Counted from the first letter of the stretch, positions 17,562 to 26,420 are shown. The stretch is 64,000 nt of DNA from Alcaligenaceae bacterium (GCA_030538235.1 JAUNUJ010000001.1:46978-110977); one strand, 5' to 3'. Program-made: numbers and translations. The notes: a model not told the origin generated them from the sequence alone.

Positions 17562-18695
17562 TTAGAAGCGCTCGGCAATCACTCTCAGGATGCGGAGACC
17601 AGTATTCGTATTTTCCGGTTGACCATCACGGTTATAAACAGAAATCATTGAACCGCTAGCCTGTGGCGTCACTCTCACTGTATAAGGTAGCGGGGTGATA
17701 TTGCCGTCGTCACCCCAGAGGCGACTAAGGAAGTTACCGGCCTGACGCTTTTCGCCCGTATCGGTATCCAAATAGCGGACGACATAGGTACCATCAGCGA
17801 GGTTAGACTGATCGATTGTAAAGCCGGCGCTATTTAAAGCGGTACCGACACGACGCCAGGTATCATCGGCGGCCAAGGGTGAGTTTAGTGCAGTCTGACC
17901 CTCGATTATTGTCAATTGCTGAGCGCTTTGTGGCGCTGCACCGACGACCTGAGCTTCACGTACTGCGTTGCGAGCGCGCTCTTCTTCGGCACCTAAGTAG
18001 ACCATTAAGCGGGATAGCATCACGGCGTTGAGACCCGGATCTTCTTCAGCCGGCAACCATCTAAAGGTTGTCGCATCACGATCCATCGCTGTTTCAACCA
18101 TGCGTTGGTGGTTGATATAAATTTCAGTCATATTGGCATTGCGCTCTAGACGAGTCGTAAAGCGCTCACGCTCACCACTATCGGAAACCATATCAACAAT
18201 CGAACCTAAAGCACGGCGTAAGAAGTTACCTGGGATCTTGGCGCGGTTTTCGGCCCAGTCGGTCTCAATAATACCGGCCTGAGGATTATCACGGTTAATG
18301 GTGAAACCCTCGTTGTTCCAGAAGGAAACCAGACGTGGATACACTTGATTAGGATCGGCATTAATCTGTAACCAACGAGTGTCGCCACTACGCATAACCT
18401 TCATACCAGCGACTTCGGGTAGAACATTTAAGCCTTGATTGCTTGCTGCGGCTCTTTCTTGAGCTTCGTTGTAAACGAGGGCAGAAGCAGAGCCACCGGT
18501 AATACTGTACTGAGGGCTACTAATTTGGGTGTCAGATAAATCAGGTGGTAAGCTTAACGGGTCGCCACGGACAGTGCTTTTATAATCCACTTGATCCTGA
18601 CTGAGTAAGTCTTGGACCGTATTACAACCGGCAAGTAGTACGGTAGTGCCGGCAGCTAAGGCCAAGATACGAAATTTTGAGTGCAATTTTAGCAT
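17562..18695 (-). CDS. bamC: BamC (NlpB) outer-membrane assembly lipoprotein
   Basis: BamC is a lipoprotein subunit of the BAM complex that inserts beta-barrels in the outer membrane. The 377-residue protein opens with a lipoprotein signal and lipobox (LLAGC, cysteine near residue 24). An unstructured stretch follows, containing YKSTVRGDPLSLPPDLS, which resembles the BamD-binding segment of BamC. Two helix-grip domains come after it (~95-215 and ~245-375, the second with DDTWRRVGTALNSAGF). AAGGA lies ten bases before ATG 18695. It follows dapA by 33 bp, the common bamC-dapA pairing of proteobacteria, so both are probably co-transcribed. Confidence 0.9.
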   Translation of the reverse strand: MLKLHSKFRILALAAGTTVLLAGCNTVQDLLSQDQVDYKSTVRGDPLSLPPDLSDTQISSPQYSITGGSASALVYNEAQERAAASNQGLNVLPEVAGMKVMRSGDTRWLQINADPNQVYPRLVSFWNNEGFTINRDNPQAGIIETDWAENRAKIPGNFLRRALGSIVDMVSDSGERERFTTRLERNANMTEIYINHQRMVETAMDRDATTFRWLPAEEDPGLNAVMLSRLMVYLGAEEERARNAVREAQVVGAAPQSAQQLTIIEGQTALNSPLAADDTWRRVGTALNSAGFTIDQSNLADGTYVVRYLDTDTGEKRQAGNFLSRLWGDDGNITPLPYTVRVTPQASGSMISVYNRDGQPENTNTGLRILRVIAERF

Positions 18696-18728
18696 TGATA
18701 GTAATTCCTTATGGAATGGCTCTTTTAA

Positions 18729-19625
18729 TTAAATTAGACCGATTTCTTGTAAAGCAGCATCCACCAGTGTCTTAGTGGCGGCTGTCGGTTCAACTAAGGG
18801 CAAACGATAGCCTAATTGGGTTTTACCCATTTTGGCTAAAGCGTATTTGACCGGAATCGGATTAGCCTCGGCAAAGAGAACTTTATTAAGTGTTGAAAGC
18901 TTAGCATTTAGCTCGCGTACCTTGGCGATATCACCCTCAAGTGCAGCAAAACATAAATCATGCATAAGACGTGGGGCAATGTTAGCAGTGACGGAAATAT
19001 TGCCCTGACCACCGAGTAATATCAAAGCCGCGGCGGTTGCGTCATCGCCACTAAGCACCTGGAAGTCTGCCGGCTTGTGCTTCATGAGCTGCCCTAGACG
19101 CGAAATATCACCGGTGGCGTCCTTGATACCGATAATACCCGGTACTTCGGCGAGGCGTAGTACGGTGTCATTTGACATATCGGCGATGGTGCGACCCGGC
19201 ACATTATATAAAATAATCGGTAAGTTGCTATTTTCAGCAATGTATTTAAAGTGCTGATATAGCCCCTCTTGGGTTGGCTTATTGTAGTAGGGCACAACCG
19301 ATAAACCGGCCTGAGCACCGGCTTTTTCGGCTTCTTGTGTTAGGTGCAAGGCTTCTTTAGTGGAGTTGCCACCGACACCGGCAATAATCGGGATGCGTCC
19401 GGCAGCAAACTCTACCGCGGTAGAGAGTAAGGCAGCATGCTCTTTAAAGTCAATTGTCGGGGACTCACCGGAAGTGCCGATAATCACCAAGCCGTCACTT
19501 TGTTCTTGTACATGCCAATCTACCAGTTTTTTAAATGCTTCATAATCTACGTCGCCATTAGGTAGCATCGGGGTGACTAGTGCCGGAATACTACCCCTAA
19601 AAACCGGGTAAGAGTTGCTTGACAT
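18729..19625 (-). CDS. dapA: 4-Hydroxy-tetrahydrodipicolinate synthase (DapA)
   Basis: This is the first committed step of lysine and diaminopimelate synthesis: pyruvate plus aspartate semialdehyde. The 298-residue TIM barrel has GTSGESPTI (substrate binding), [14 protein letters not shown], the catalytic tyrosine in LYNVPGRT, and the Schiff-base lysine in GIKDATGD around residue 168. SGDDATAA and NIAPRLM follow near the end. ATG 19625 is chosen over an upstream start because AAGGA lies seven bases ahead and the N-terminus then matches the family. It is upstream of bamC in a two-gene operon. Confidence 0.95.
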   Translation of the reverse strand: MSSNSYPVFRGSIPALVTPMLPNGDVDYEAFKKLVDWHVQEQSDGLVIIGTSGESPTIDFKEHAALLSTAVEFAAGRIPIIAGVGGNSTKEALHLTQEAEKAGAQAGLSVVPYYNKPTQEGLYQHFKYIAENSNLPIILYNVPGRTIADMSNDTVLRLAEVPGIIGIKDATGDISRLGQLMKHKPADFQVLSGDDATAAALILLGGQGNISVTANIAPRLMHDLCFAALEGDIAKVRELNAKLSTLNKVLFAEANPIPVKYALAKMGKTQLGYRLPLVEPTAATKTLVDAALQEIGLI

Positions 19626-19720
19626 AATTACATCCTTAAATAACAAATCGTCTGAAACTGAAATATTAGTCTTTAACCCCTTAGTTTACATGAAAAAAGC
19701 ATAGTCAAATGAAGAATAAC

Positions 19721-19760
19721 AGGGCACAGTCTAATAACAAATTGTTAAGCTTGGTGCCCT
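19721..19760. terminator. Possible hairpin between yciO and dapA
   Basis: AGGGCAC pairs with GTGCCCT across about 26 bases, with a weak inner AACAA/TTGTT stem. The U-tract is poor, so termination after yciO is uncertain. Confidence 0.3.
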
Positions 19761-19790
19761 ATTAATTAAATCAAAGAATTAAAAGATAGC

Positions 19791-20414
19791 TTATAAACCA
19801 ATGGTGGCGGGGTCGCCGGAGCCGCGACGAACAATCTCAGTTGGTGTTTGGGTCAAATCAATCACAGTGGTACCCACGCCTGAGCAGGGACCTGCATCAA
19901 TAATGCCGGCTAGTTCATGTTGATATGCCGCTTGGAAATCCTCGATATTAGTATAAGGTTCGGTTTCACCGGGAGCGATAAAGGTGGTTGCCAATAAAGG
20001 CTCTCCAACCGTTTCAAGGAACATCAGGGCGATTTTATGATCGGGCACGCGAATACCGATGGTTTTACGTGAACGGTGATGGACACGGCGAGGCACATCT
20101 TTGGTGGCCTCTAAAATAAACGTCCAAGGACCGGGTGTTGCGGATTTTAATAATCGGTATTGTTGATTACCCACTTGGGCAAATTTAGCAATTTCAGATA
20201 AGTCGCGGCAGAGCAGGGTCAAGTGGTGGCGATCATCTAAGCCGCGTAGCGCACGTAGTTTATCCGCTGCGTCTTTGTCATCCAGCCTTGCGACTAGTGC
20301 GTAACTGGAGTCAGTGGGAATCGCTAGGATACCACCGTTAGCCAATAAACCGGCAGCTTGATTGATTAAACGTTGCTGCGGGTCATCGGGGTGTAGGTCA
20401 TATACAATAGCCAT
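19791..20414 (-). CDS. yciO: YciO-type Sua5/YrdC family protein
   Basis: The 207-residue protein aligns along its whole length with E. coli YciO. It opens with HPDDPQQRLINQA and has PTDSSYAL, the KxR-type RALRGLDDRHHLTLLCRDL and TPGPWTFILEATK, then RRVHHRSRKTIGIRVPDH and the C-terminal TTVIDLTQTPTEIVRRGSGD. The family fold is that of threonylcarbamoyl-AMP synthase (TsaC/Sua5), which acts in tRNA t6A synthesis. YciO paralogs are diverged and their exact role is less certain. GAGAGG precedes the ATG. It is divergent from the SSB-like gene. Confidence 0.85.
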   Translation of the reverse strand: MAIVYDLHPDDPQQRLINQAAGLLANGGILAIPTDSSYALVARLDDKDAADKLRALRGLDDRHHLTLLCRDLSEIAKFAQVGNQQYRLLKSATPGPWTFILEATKDVPRRVHHRSRKTIGIRVPDHKIALMFLETVGEPLLATTFIAPGETEPYTNIEDFQAAYQHELAGIIDAGPCSGVGTTVIDLTQTPTEIVRRGSGDPATIGL

Positions 20415-20591
20415 CGTATATCCTCTCTTGGTTGTTTAAGACAATATGTCATCTTAAAGTAATAAAAAAAAGATTGCTAGACCTAATGAGATTTAGTCTT
20501 GCTCTGTTTTGATGGTGGACAAATAGCACCAGTTACCGATGGCAAAGACACAAAACTTCTCTAAAGTAATAACTGAGGCAATTAAGCCTTG

Positions 20592-20623
20592 GCGTCTTAG
20601 CGCATTGCTCGTCGCTTAGACGC
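20592..20623 (+). promoter_or_regulatory. Hairpin in the leader of the SSB-like gene
   Basis: GCGTCTTAGCG and CGCTTAGACGC form an 11-bp stem with one mismatch around a 10-base loop, ending 31 bp before the ATG at 20655. No gene on this strand ends nearby, so it is more likely a leader structure or protein site than a terminator. Nothing else is evident in 20415-20591. Confidence 0.4.
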
Positions 20624-20654
20624 TATTTTATACATCGTTTCAGAGGAGATAAAT

Positions 20655-21104
20655 ATGACATCTTGCATCAATGAAGTGGTTCTGATGGGTAATTTAGGTC
20701 ATCAGCCCGAGCTTAGGTATTTCCAAGATGGTAAGCCACATCTACGCATTTCCTTGGCGACCACTGAAAAGTGGCGTGAGCGGAGCAATGGTGATTTGCT
20801 GAGCGATACGCAATGGCATACCGTGCTCTTTAAAGGCAGTTTAGCCAAGCGCGTCAGCGATTATATGGATGTCGGTGACAAGTTATGGTTGAGGGGGCGT
20901 ATCAAAAATCGTCAATATACCGATGATGACGGAGTAGTGCGTACCATTTGTGAGGTGCATGCACGCGAGCTCAAGATGATTTGGAGCAAGAGCAAAAGCC
21001 AGAGTCTTGAGAGTATGACTGAGGACTTTGAGGAGTTAGATTCAGAGTTTTTTGAAAGTGATGGCCCGCCACCTTATGCGGTATCGGAGGAAAGCGTTAA
21101 CTAG
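20655..21104 (+). CDS. ssb: Single-stranded DNA-binding protein-like
   Basis: A 149-residue OB-fold protein. It starts INEVVLMGNLGHQPELRYF, with the usual strand pattern through LRISLATTEKWRE, TQWHTVLFKGSLAKRVSDYM and GDKLWLRGRIKNRQY. This matches the bacterial SSB N-terminal domain (~1-110). The C-terminal tail is short and acidic but lacks the standard DDDIPF-like tip that recruits partner proteins; it ends PPPYAVSEESVN. It may therefore be a second SSB paralog rather than the main replication SSB. GAGGAG precedes the ATG, and a terminator follows. Confidence 0.85.
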   Translation: MTSCINEVVLMGNLGHQPELRYFQDGKPHLRISLATTEKWRERSNGDLLSDTQWHTVLFKGSLAKRVSDYMDVGDKLWLRGRIKNRQYTDDDGVVRTICEVHARELKMIWSKSKSQSLESMTEDFEELDSEFFESDGPPPYAVSEESVN

Positions 21105-21133
21105 CATGTTGTTTTTAAATAGTGGGTTGGAAG

Positions 21134-21172
21134 TCGATGACAGGATGATTGTTTTCTGTCGTCGATTTTTTT
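21134..21172 (+). terminator. Terminator after the SSB-like gene
   Basis: TCGATGACAG and CTGTCGTCGA form a 10-bp stem with one wobble and a 12-base loop. Seven T residues follow. Confidence 0.8.
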
Positions 21173-21298
21173 GTTATGGGTCGTAGAAATTTGGCGTTTC
21201 ACTGTGTTATGTCAAAAGCCTTTACCGTTAATCGTGGCAAATATCTTACAAATAGTGACAGTTTATTTAGTCTTTTTCTAAAAATCTTTGATTTTATT

Positions 21299-21317
21299 AA
21301 TGATAATCGTTATCATT
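21299..21317. promoter_or_regulatory. Fur box upstream of the TonB-dependent receptor
   Basis: AATGATAATCGTTATCATT is a 9-1-9 inverted repeat with one mismatch. It is very close to the Fur consensus GATAATGATAATCATTATC, and sits 81 bp before the receptor ATG. Iron repression of the whole three-gene module (21398-25496) is the likely outcome. Confidence 0.85.
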
Positions 21318-21397
21318 TGTATTCTCTTTTTGATTCAGATCAAAGAGATAAGTTTAATTAATCATTCTTAATAAAAAGTGAAAGAGGAAGAGGCTAA

Positions 21398-23620
21398 ATG
21401 TCTAAAAAGCTTGGTCTAACTAGACCCGTAACACAGACTGTATTGTTTTCAGCGATATCGGCATCATTGGGAAGTGCTGCCGTTGCTCAAGAGACCGATG
21501 AGGTGCAAGAGCTACCATCGATTGGGGTACAGATCTCTGCAGCTGATAACTATCAGGTCACTCGCGCGCAATCTCCAAAAATGACGGCACCATTATTAGA
21601 TACACCACGTACGGTTAATGTCATTTCTGAAGAGTTGATTAAGGATAGAGGGGCTACTTCATTAAAAGACGTGCTTAAAACGACGCCCGGTATCACACTA
21701 GGTTCAGGTGAGGGTGGCACACCGTCCGGTGACCGTCCTTTTATTAGAGGCTATGAGGCGAGTACGGATATCTTTATCGATGGTGTGCGTGATTACGCGC
21801 GTGGTTATCATGAAACCTTTAATCTTGAATCGGTCGAGGTGGTTAAGGGTCCCAGTTCGGCCTATACCGGTCGAGGTGGTACCGGCGGTAGCCTAAATAT
21901 GGTCACCAAAACACCTAAGCTGGATAATTTTATCCATGGTTCAGCGACCTATGGGAATCGCGGTCAGTATCGATTGACCATGGACGGTAACGTGCTCTTG
22001 ACCGATAGTATGGCTTTCCGCTTAAATGCCATGCGCATGGGTGGTAATGCACCGGGACGAAATGCAGTTGAGTTTGATCGTTGGGGTATTGCACCATCTT
22101 TAGCATTTGGTTTGGGCACACCGACTCGCGTGACTTTAAGTTATTCTCACACTGAAAATAACGACACGCCTGATTGGGGTATGCCGTTTGTGAATTATGC
22201 TAGGCCCGATCTGACTCAGCCATTAAAACCCGATCGTAATAATTTCTATGGTCGCGCCGGCGTTGACTATAGAAAAAATACCTTTGATACGGCTACTGCA
22301 CAAATCGAGCATGACATTAATGACAATTTTACCCTTCGTAATGTGACCCGATGGGGTAGAAGTATGAACCATTATCTATACACGCGTCCGACCTTTGATA
22401 ATTGTGATCCGAAGCCCGGTAGAGGCGGTTCGATGGCGCATTATGTCCCTGCACATGCAGCCAGTTGCGTTTCGCTTGATGAGAACCTGATGTTTACTCG
22501 CAATGATCGGGCCCGTTGGCGTATGGTTGAGTCATTGGTTAACCAAACTGATTTATATGGTGAGTTTTATACCGGTGCGATACGTCATAGCATCAGTGCG
22601 GGTTTAGAATTTGCTAAAGAGGATATTTATAATCGCGACAACAGCGGTGTGGGCTTAGGTAAGAGTTTCGATAATTTCTGGCATCCTAATCCAAATCAAA
22701 ACTGGGGCGCCTTTAATAAAACCTTTGGTGATAAATCCAAAGCGGGTGACATTAAGACGAAGTCGATTTATATATTTGATACCATCGAGCTCACGCCGAA
22801 TTGGTTAATTAATGCCGGTCTGCGTTTTGATAACTTCAAGGTTAATGATCTGGCCAATAAAGAAAAGGGCAGTCACAATATCTGGAGTTATCAAGGTGCT
22901 TTAATCTATAAGCCTGTTCACTATGGTTCGATTTACTTGTCCTATGCCAGTTCAGCTAACCCTCCGGGTGAAAATCTAGGTCAGGCCGGCGGTGCGGATG
23001 GAGCGGCGAGTTCAGCAGCGGTTCGTGATTTGGATCCGGAACGCGCTCATAGTATCGAATTAGGAACTAAGTGGGATCTGCTGGATGAGCGCTTAACCTT
23101 AAATGCCTCGATCTTCCAAACTCGCAAGAGTAATGCACGCTCTACCGATGTCGATGGCACAGTTCAAAACATCGGTAAGAATCGGGTTCGAGGGCTAGAG
23201 TTGTCTGCTGCCGGTTCTCTGACGGATAAGTGGGATATTTATGCCGGTTGGACTTATCTGGATCCTAAAGTGCTTAACTATACCAATGGCTCTAATGTTT
23301 ATGATGGTAAGCAAATGAAGTTTATTGCCAAGCATAGCGCTAACTTGTGGACTACGTATAAGGTACATCCGCAATGGACAGTGGGTGCCGGTGTGACTTA
23401 TGTCGGTAAGCGTTTTGTTGATGATGTGAATCGATTAGAGTTGCCATCGCACCTTGTGTGGGATGCCATGGTTCGTTGGGATGTTAATAAACACCTTGAT
23501 TTACAGTTAAATGTCAATAACATCACTAATACACGAGTCTATGAGGCTTCACACGTCGGATTATTTACTAATGTCGGCTATGGTCGTTCGGCCACGTTAA
23601 ATGCTAACTTTAGGTATTAA
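21398..23620 (+). CDS. TonB-dependent siderophore receptor (Fiu-like)
   Basis: A 740-residue outer-membrane receptor that takes up ferric siderophore with TonB energy. A signal peptide (to about AAVAQ, residue 31) is followed by the plug domain (~60-175). The plug has DTPRTVNVISEELI, FIRGYEASTDIFIDGVRD and VEVVKGPSSAYTGRGGTGG. The 22-stranded barrel ends in aromatic ATLNANFRY, suited to BAM recognition. The neighbour piuC favours a catecholate receptor like E. coli Fiu or Pseudomonas PiuA, but ligand identity is inferred only from context. A strong Fur box lies upstream. Confidence 0.9.
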   Translation: MSKKLGLTRPVTQTVLFSAISASLGSAAVAQETDEVQELPSIGVQISAADNYQVTRAQSPKMTAPLLDTPRTVNVISEELIKDRGATSLKDVLKTTPGITLGSGEGGTPSGDRPFIRGYEASTDIFIDGVRDYARGYHETFNLESVEVVKGPSSAYTGRGGTGGSLNMVTKTPKLDNFIHGSATYGNRGQYRLTMDGNVLLTDSMAFRLNAMRMGGNAPGRNAVEFDRWGIAPSLAFGLGTPTRVTLSYSHTENNDTPDWGMPFVNYARPDLTQPLKPDRNNFYGRAGVDYRKNTFDTATAQIEHDINDNFTLRNVTRWGRSMNHYLYTRPTFDNCDPKPGRGGSMAHYVPAHAASCVSLDENLMFTRNDRARWRMVESLVNQTDLYGEFYTGAIRHSISAGLEFAKEDIYNRDNSGVGLGKSFDNFWHPNPNQNWGAFNKTFGDKSKAGDIKTKSIYIFDTIELTPNWLINAGLRFDNFKVNDLANKEKGSHNIWSYQGALIYKPVHYGSIYLSYASSANPPGENLGQAGGADGAASSAAVRDLDPERAHSIELGTKWDLLDERLTLNASIFQTRKSNARSTDVDGTVQNIGKNRVRGLELSAAGSLTDKWDIYAGWTYLDPKVLNYTNGSNVYDGKQMKFIAKHSANLWTTYKVHPQWTVGAGVTYVGKRFVDDVNRLELPSHLVWDAMVRWDVNKHLDLQLNVNNITNTRVYEASHVGLFTNVGYGRSATLNANFRY

Positions 23621-23639
23621 CGCGATTAGTTAAAAAGGT

Positions 23640-23677
23640 CCCGGCAGTCGCTTGACTTATGATTAAGCGGTGCCGGG
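23640..23677 (+). promoter_or_regulatory. Intercistronic hairpin between the receptor and piuC
   Basis: CCCGGCA pairs with TGCCGGG, enclosing a second CGCTT/AAGCG stem. No U-tract follows, so it is more likely an RNA-stability or processing element that lowers piuC relative to the receptor than a full terminator. Confidence 0.45.
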
Positions 23678-23710
23678 GATGATTAAATAGTAGCCTAACA
23701 AGGATTGACC

Positions 23711-24391
23711 ATGATTATTGTAGTTGAACAAGTCATTCGACCGGATGAGCTTAACGTGATACGTCAACGGCTCGAATCCGCCGCGTGGGAAGATGGCAAG
23801 AAAACCGCCGGTTTCCTGGCACGGGAGGTCAAAGATAATTTACAGCTTAACCCCCAAAGTCCCTTGGCATTGGAGCTAGGTGATTTTTTAAGACAGGTGC
23901 TGCGCGCTAATCCAAGTTATATTGCTGCGGCCTTGCCGGCCAAGATATTGCCCCCACGTTTTAATCGTTATGAGGATAGCGGCACCTATGGCAACCATAT
24001 CGATAATGCGATTTTCAATCTGCCGGAAAATCAGCAAGCCATGCGCACGGATGTGTCTAGTACAATTTTCTTTAGTGAGCCCGATGAGTATGAGGGTGGC
24101 GAATTAGTGATAGAGGATAGCTACGGTTCGCACTCGGTCAAATTAAAAGCGGGCGATATGGTGGTTTATCCGGGTGATAGTCTTCACCGTGTTGAGCCTG
24201 TCACTCAGGGGGTGCGTTTAGCGTCTTTTTTCTGGGCTCAAAGCATGATTCGTCATGCCCATCGTCGTCGCCTGTTGTGGGAATTGGATCAGAGTATTCA
24301 GCGTCTGTCGATGAGTGAAGACGGGGCAGCTGAAGCCACCGCTTTAAGCGGCATTTACCATAATTTAATTCGTGAATGGGCGGAACTTTAA
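23711..24391 (+). CDS. piuC: PKHD-type Fe(II)/2-oxoglutarate hydroxylase (PiuC/YbiX)
   Basis: A 226-residue dioxygenase of the family coded beside Fiu/PiuA-type receptors. The Fe(II) ligands are visible as H96 and D98 (NHID) and H159 (GDSLHRV). An arginine for 2-oxoglutarate follows in QGVRLASFFWAQS. The C-terminus has SMIRHAHRRRLLWELD, typical of the family. ATG 23711 has AAGGA six bases upstream, and the earlier TTG is rejected. It is placed between the receptor and the FMN oxidase gene, which begins one base after its stop. The natural substrate is not established. Confidence 0.92.
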   Translation: MIIVVEQVIRPDELNVIRQRLESAAWEDGKKTAGFLAREVKDNLQLNPQSPLALELGDFLRQVLRANPSYIAAALPAKILPPRFNRYEDSGTYGNHIDNAIFNLPENQQAMRTDVSSTIFFSEPDEYEGGELVIEDSYGSHSVKLKAGDMVVYPGDSLHRVEPVTQGVRLASFFWAQSMIRHAHRRRLLWELDQSIQRLSMSEDGAAEATALSGIYHNLIREWAEL

Positions 24392-24392
24392 A

Positions 24393-25496
24393 ATGCCTTT
24401 ACCCCCTTTAAGTCAAATCCCGTCAAGTATTGCCGCAGTAGATGATTACATCCCTTATGCCAAGGAGCGGATGAGTGCGCAAGCATGGGCTTATTTCTCA
24501 GGGGGTGTGGCTGATGAGCGATTGTTGTCAGCTAATCAATCAGCTTGGCAGCAGTTCCACGTCTTACCACAGCTACTGACTGATTTTCAGGGAGCGACGA
24601 CGCGCTTTTCATTATTGGGAAAAGAGTATGAATTTCCTATTTTCTTGGCACCCATAGCCTATCAAACAATGGCTCATCCCGATGGGGAATTTGCTTCCGC
24701 TTTGGCAGCGGCTGCCATGCAAACGCCCTATATTATCAGTATGCAGAGCGCAACCCCTTTGGCTGTGCTATGTGAACAAGCGCCCGGGCCCAAGTGGCTG
24801 CAATGGTATTGGCAAGAGGATAAATCAGCTTCTACGCGCTTACTTGAGGAAGCATTCAGTCTAGGGGTTGAGGCCATCGTTTTGACTGTTGATGCGCCGG
24901 TTAATGGGGTTCGTAATCGTGAGCAGCGGGCGGCTTTCTGTTTGCCTACCGAGGTGGAGGCGGTGTTGCTGAGAGAGTTTAAGAGTCAATCTAGACCACT
25001 CGGTGGACCGGGTCAGAGTCCTTTGTTTGGTAGTGAGTTTTTAGTGAGTGCACCGACTTGGGAAATGGTCGCAGAGTTTATTCGTGATTGCCCATTGCCG
25101 GTCATTTTAAAGGGTGTGATTAATCCCATCGATGCCGAGAAAGCGATTGAGATTGGGGCTGCCGCCATTGTCGTTTCAAATCACGGGGCGCGAGTGTTGG
25201 ATATCTTGCCACCGACAGCGCGAGTTTTAAGTACTGTCTGTGAGGTAGTGGCGGGACGCATTCCCGTTTTGGTAGATGGTGGTATCCGCCGTGGTTCAGA
25301 TGTCTTTGTGGCTTTAGCTTTAGGTGCTACGGCGGTGATGATTGGTCGACCCTATCTTTATGCGATGGCCGCAGCCGGTGCCAGTGGGGTTGCGCATGTA
25401 TTGCATTTATTAAGAACCGAACTGGAAGTGGCGATGACATTAACTGGTTGTAGGAATTTAGAGGAAATCCGAGAGGTGGCGTTGTTGAGGGAGTGA
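24393..25496 (+). CDS. FMN-dependent alpha-hydroxy-acid oxidase/dehydrogenase
   Basis: A 367-residue TIM-barrel flavoenzyme of the glycolate/lactate oxidase family. The N-terminal part has YFSGGVADE and LAPIAYQTMAHPDGE. The catalytic histidine is H264 in SNHGARVLD; the family usually has SNHGGRQLD. The phosphate site is in LVDGGIRRGSDVFVALALGA, followed by VMIGRPYLY. ATG 24393 begins one base after the piuC stop, indicating translational coupling. The gene thus belongs to the Fur-box operon. Oxidation of a 2-hydroxy acid, possibly released from a hydroxycarboxylate siderophore, is only a guess. The coupling to piuC is seen directly. Confidence 0.85.
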   Translation: MPLPPLSQIPSSIAAVDDYIPYAKERMSAQAWAYFSGGVADERLLSANQSAWQQFHVLPQLLTDFQGATTRFSLLGKEYEFPIFLAPIAYQTMAHPDGEFASALAAAAMQTPYIISMQSATPLAVLCEQAPGPKWLQWYWQEDKSASTRLLEEAFSLGVEAIVLTVDAPVNGVRNREQRAAFCLPTEVEAVLLREFKSQSRPLGGPGQSPLFGSEFLVSAPTWEMVAEFIRDCPLPVILKGVINPIDAEKAIEIGAAAIVVSNHGARVLDILPPTARVLSTVCEVVAGRIPVLVDGGIRRGSDVFVALALGATAVMIGRPYLYAMAAAGASGVAHVLHLLRTELEVAMTLTGCRNLEEIREVALLRE

Positions 25497-25513
25497 TGCT
25501 GAGTACTTTACAA

Positions 25514-26365
25514 TCACATCCCGCTCAGCTTAACCTTAACCTGCACATCCGTCGGCTTTGCATAGTACGGTGATGACGTCACTAGTACCGATATACCTGT
25601 TGCCGCATACTCTTTGATATTAGTGAGGTGGATCCCACCGGCAGCAATTAAGCGACCTTTATAGTGCGTTTTTGTGGCTAATTCCAGTGCTATTTCTACC
25701 TCTGTAGGGGTGAATTTGTCCAGTTGCACCACGTCGGCATGAGCACTCATAGCTATTTTGGCTTCTTCCAAGGTATCGGCCTCGACGATGACTTTTTTCT
25801 CAGGTGAGCTGCGACGCAGTTGTTCGATATGTTTTGTCCACTCAAAGGGTTGTGGTAGACAATGACGATGATTGGCAAACAGCAAAATGGTTTCAGATGT
25901 ACCAGCGCGGTGAATAATAGCGCCCCCATCCAGAATAGCGGCTGTCGCTAACAAGCGTGTGCCCGGGATGCTTTTTCTGGTGCAGGCAATTTGTACTTGC
26001 GGATTAACACTGCGGGCGTTATTCACCATATCAGCGGTGGATTTTGCAACGCCACAAGTCCATTCCAAAATGTTTTGTACTACTTTCCAACCCTGATGCA
26101 AGGCGGCAACATCGCCTTCGGCTTTTAAGAGAAGCTGTCTTTCAGGAATCGCCACACCATCCTCTAGTGACTCGGTGATACGCAATCCCAGTTTGTTTAA
26201 GATGCGTGCGGATAGTTTGATACCACTGCTTACAGTAGGCTGTCGATTGACAAAGGTCATGGTCCCTTGTTGTTTTTCTAGGCCTAGGCTACGAGTCGTG
26301 AGATCTCACATAGTGATATCTTCAAGCAAAAAATATTCTAAGAGACTATCAGGAATAAAAATCAT
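25514..26365 (-). pseudogene. modD: ModD (NadC-like phosphoribosyltransferase family), interrupted by in-frame TGA
   Basis: From ATG 26365 (AAGGA seven bases upstream) the frame reads MIFIPDSLLEYFLLEDITM, then TGA at 26306-26308, then continues in frame as DLTTRSLGL to TAA 25514. The full length is 283 codons, the normal ModD size. The stop sits where the family has the glycine of EDVPYGDLTT, so a GGA-to-TGA change explains it. Downstream residues are well kept: TRKSIPGTRLLATAAILDGGAIIHRAG, EADTLEEA, VVQLDKF and IAAGGIHLTNIKEYAATG. Reinitiation at ATG 26260 would lose about 35 residues. ModD proteins are tied to molybdate loci; their reaction is uncertain. The gene is divergent from modABC. 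Confidence 0.8.
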
Positions 26366-26390
26366 TTGTCTATCCTTGTTATAAAATCAA

Positions 26391-26420
26391 TTATCGATAT
26401 ATTTTATAAAACATATTGAA
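26391..26420. promoter_or_regulatory. Possible ModE half-site pair near modD
   Basis: TTATCGATATA and CATATTGAA lie about ten bases apart within the modD leader. The pair is a weaker version of the site at 26481. ModE consensus halves are of the type CGnTATAT. Confidence 0.3.

Noticed and set aside
21149-21361. 70-codon plus-strand frame before the TonB-dependent receptor
   Set aside because: It overlaps the SSB terminator and the Fur box, so this is regulatory DNA rather than a gene.
9308-26308. TGA recoding (selenocysteine or altered genetic code) to explain the two interrupted genes
   Set aside because: TGA is used as the normal stop of the genes ending at 25496 and 40450. No SECIS-like hairpin is apparent right after either site, and neither family uses selenocysteine.
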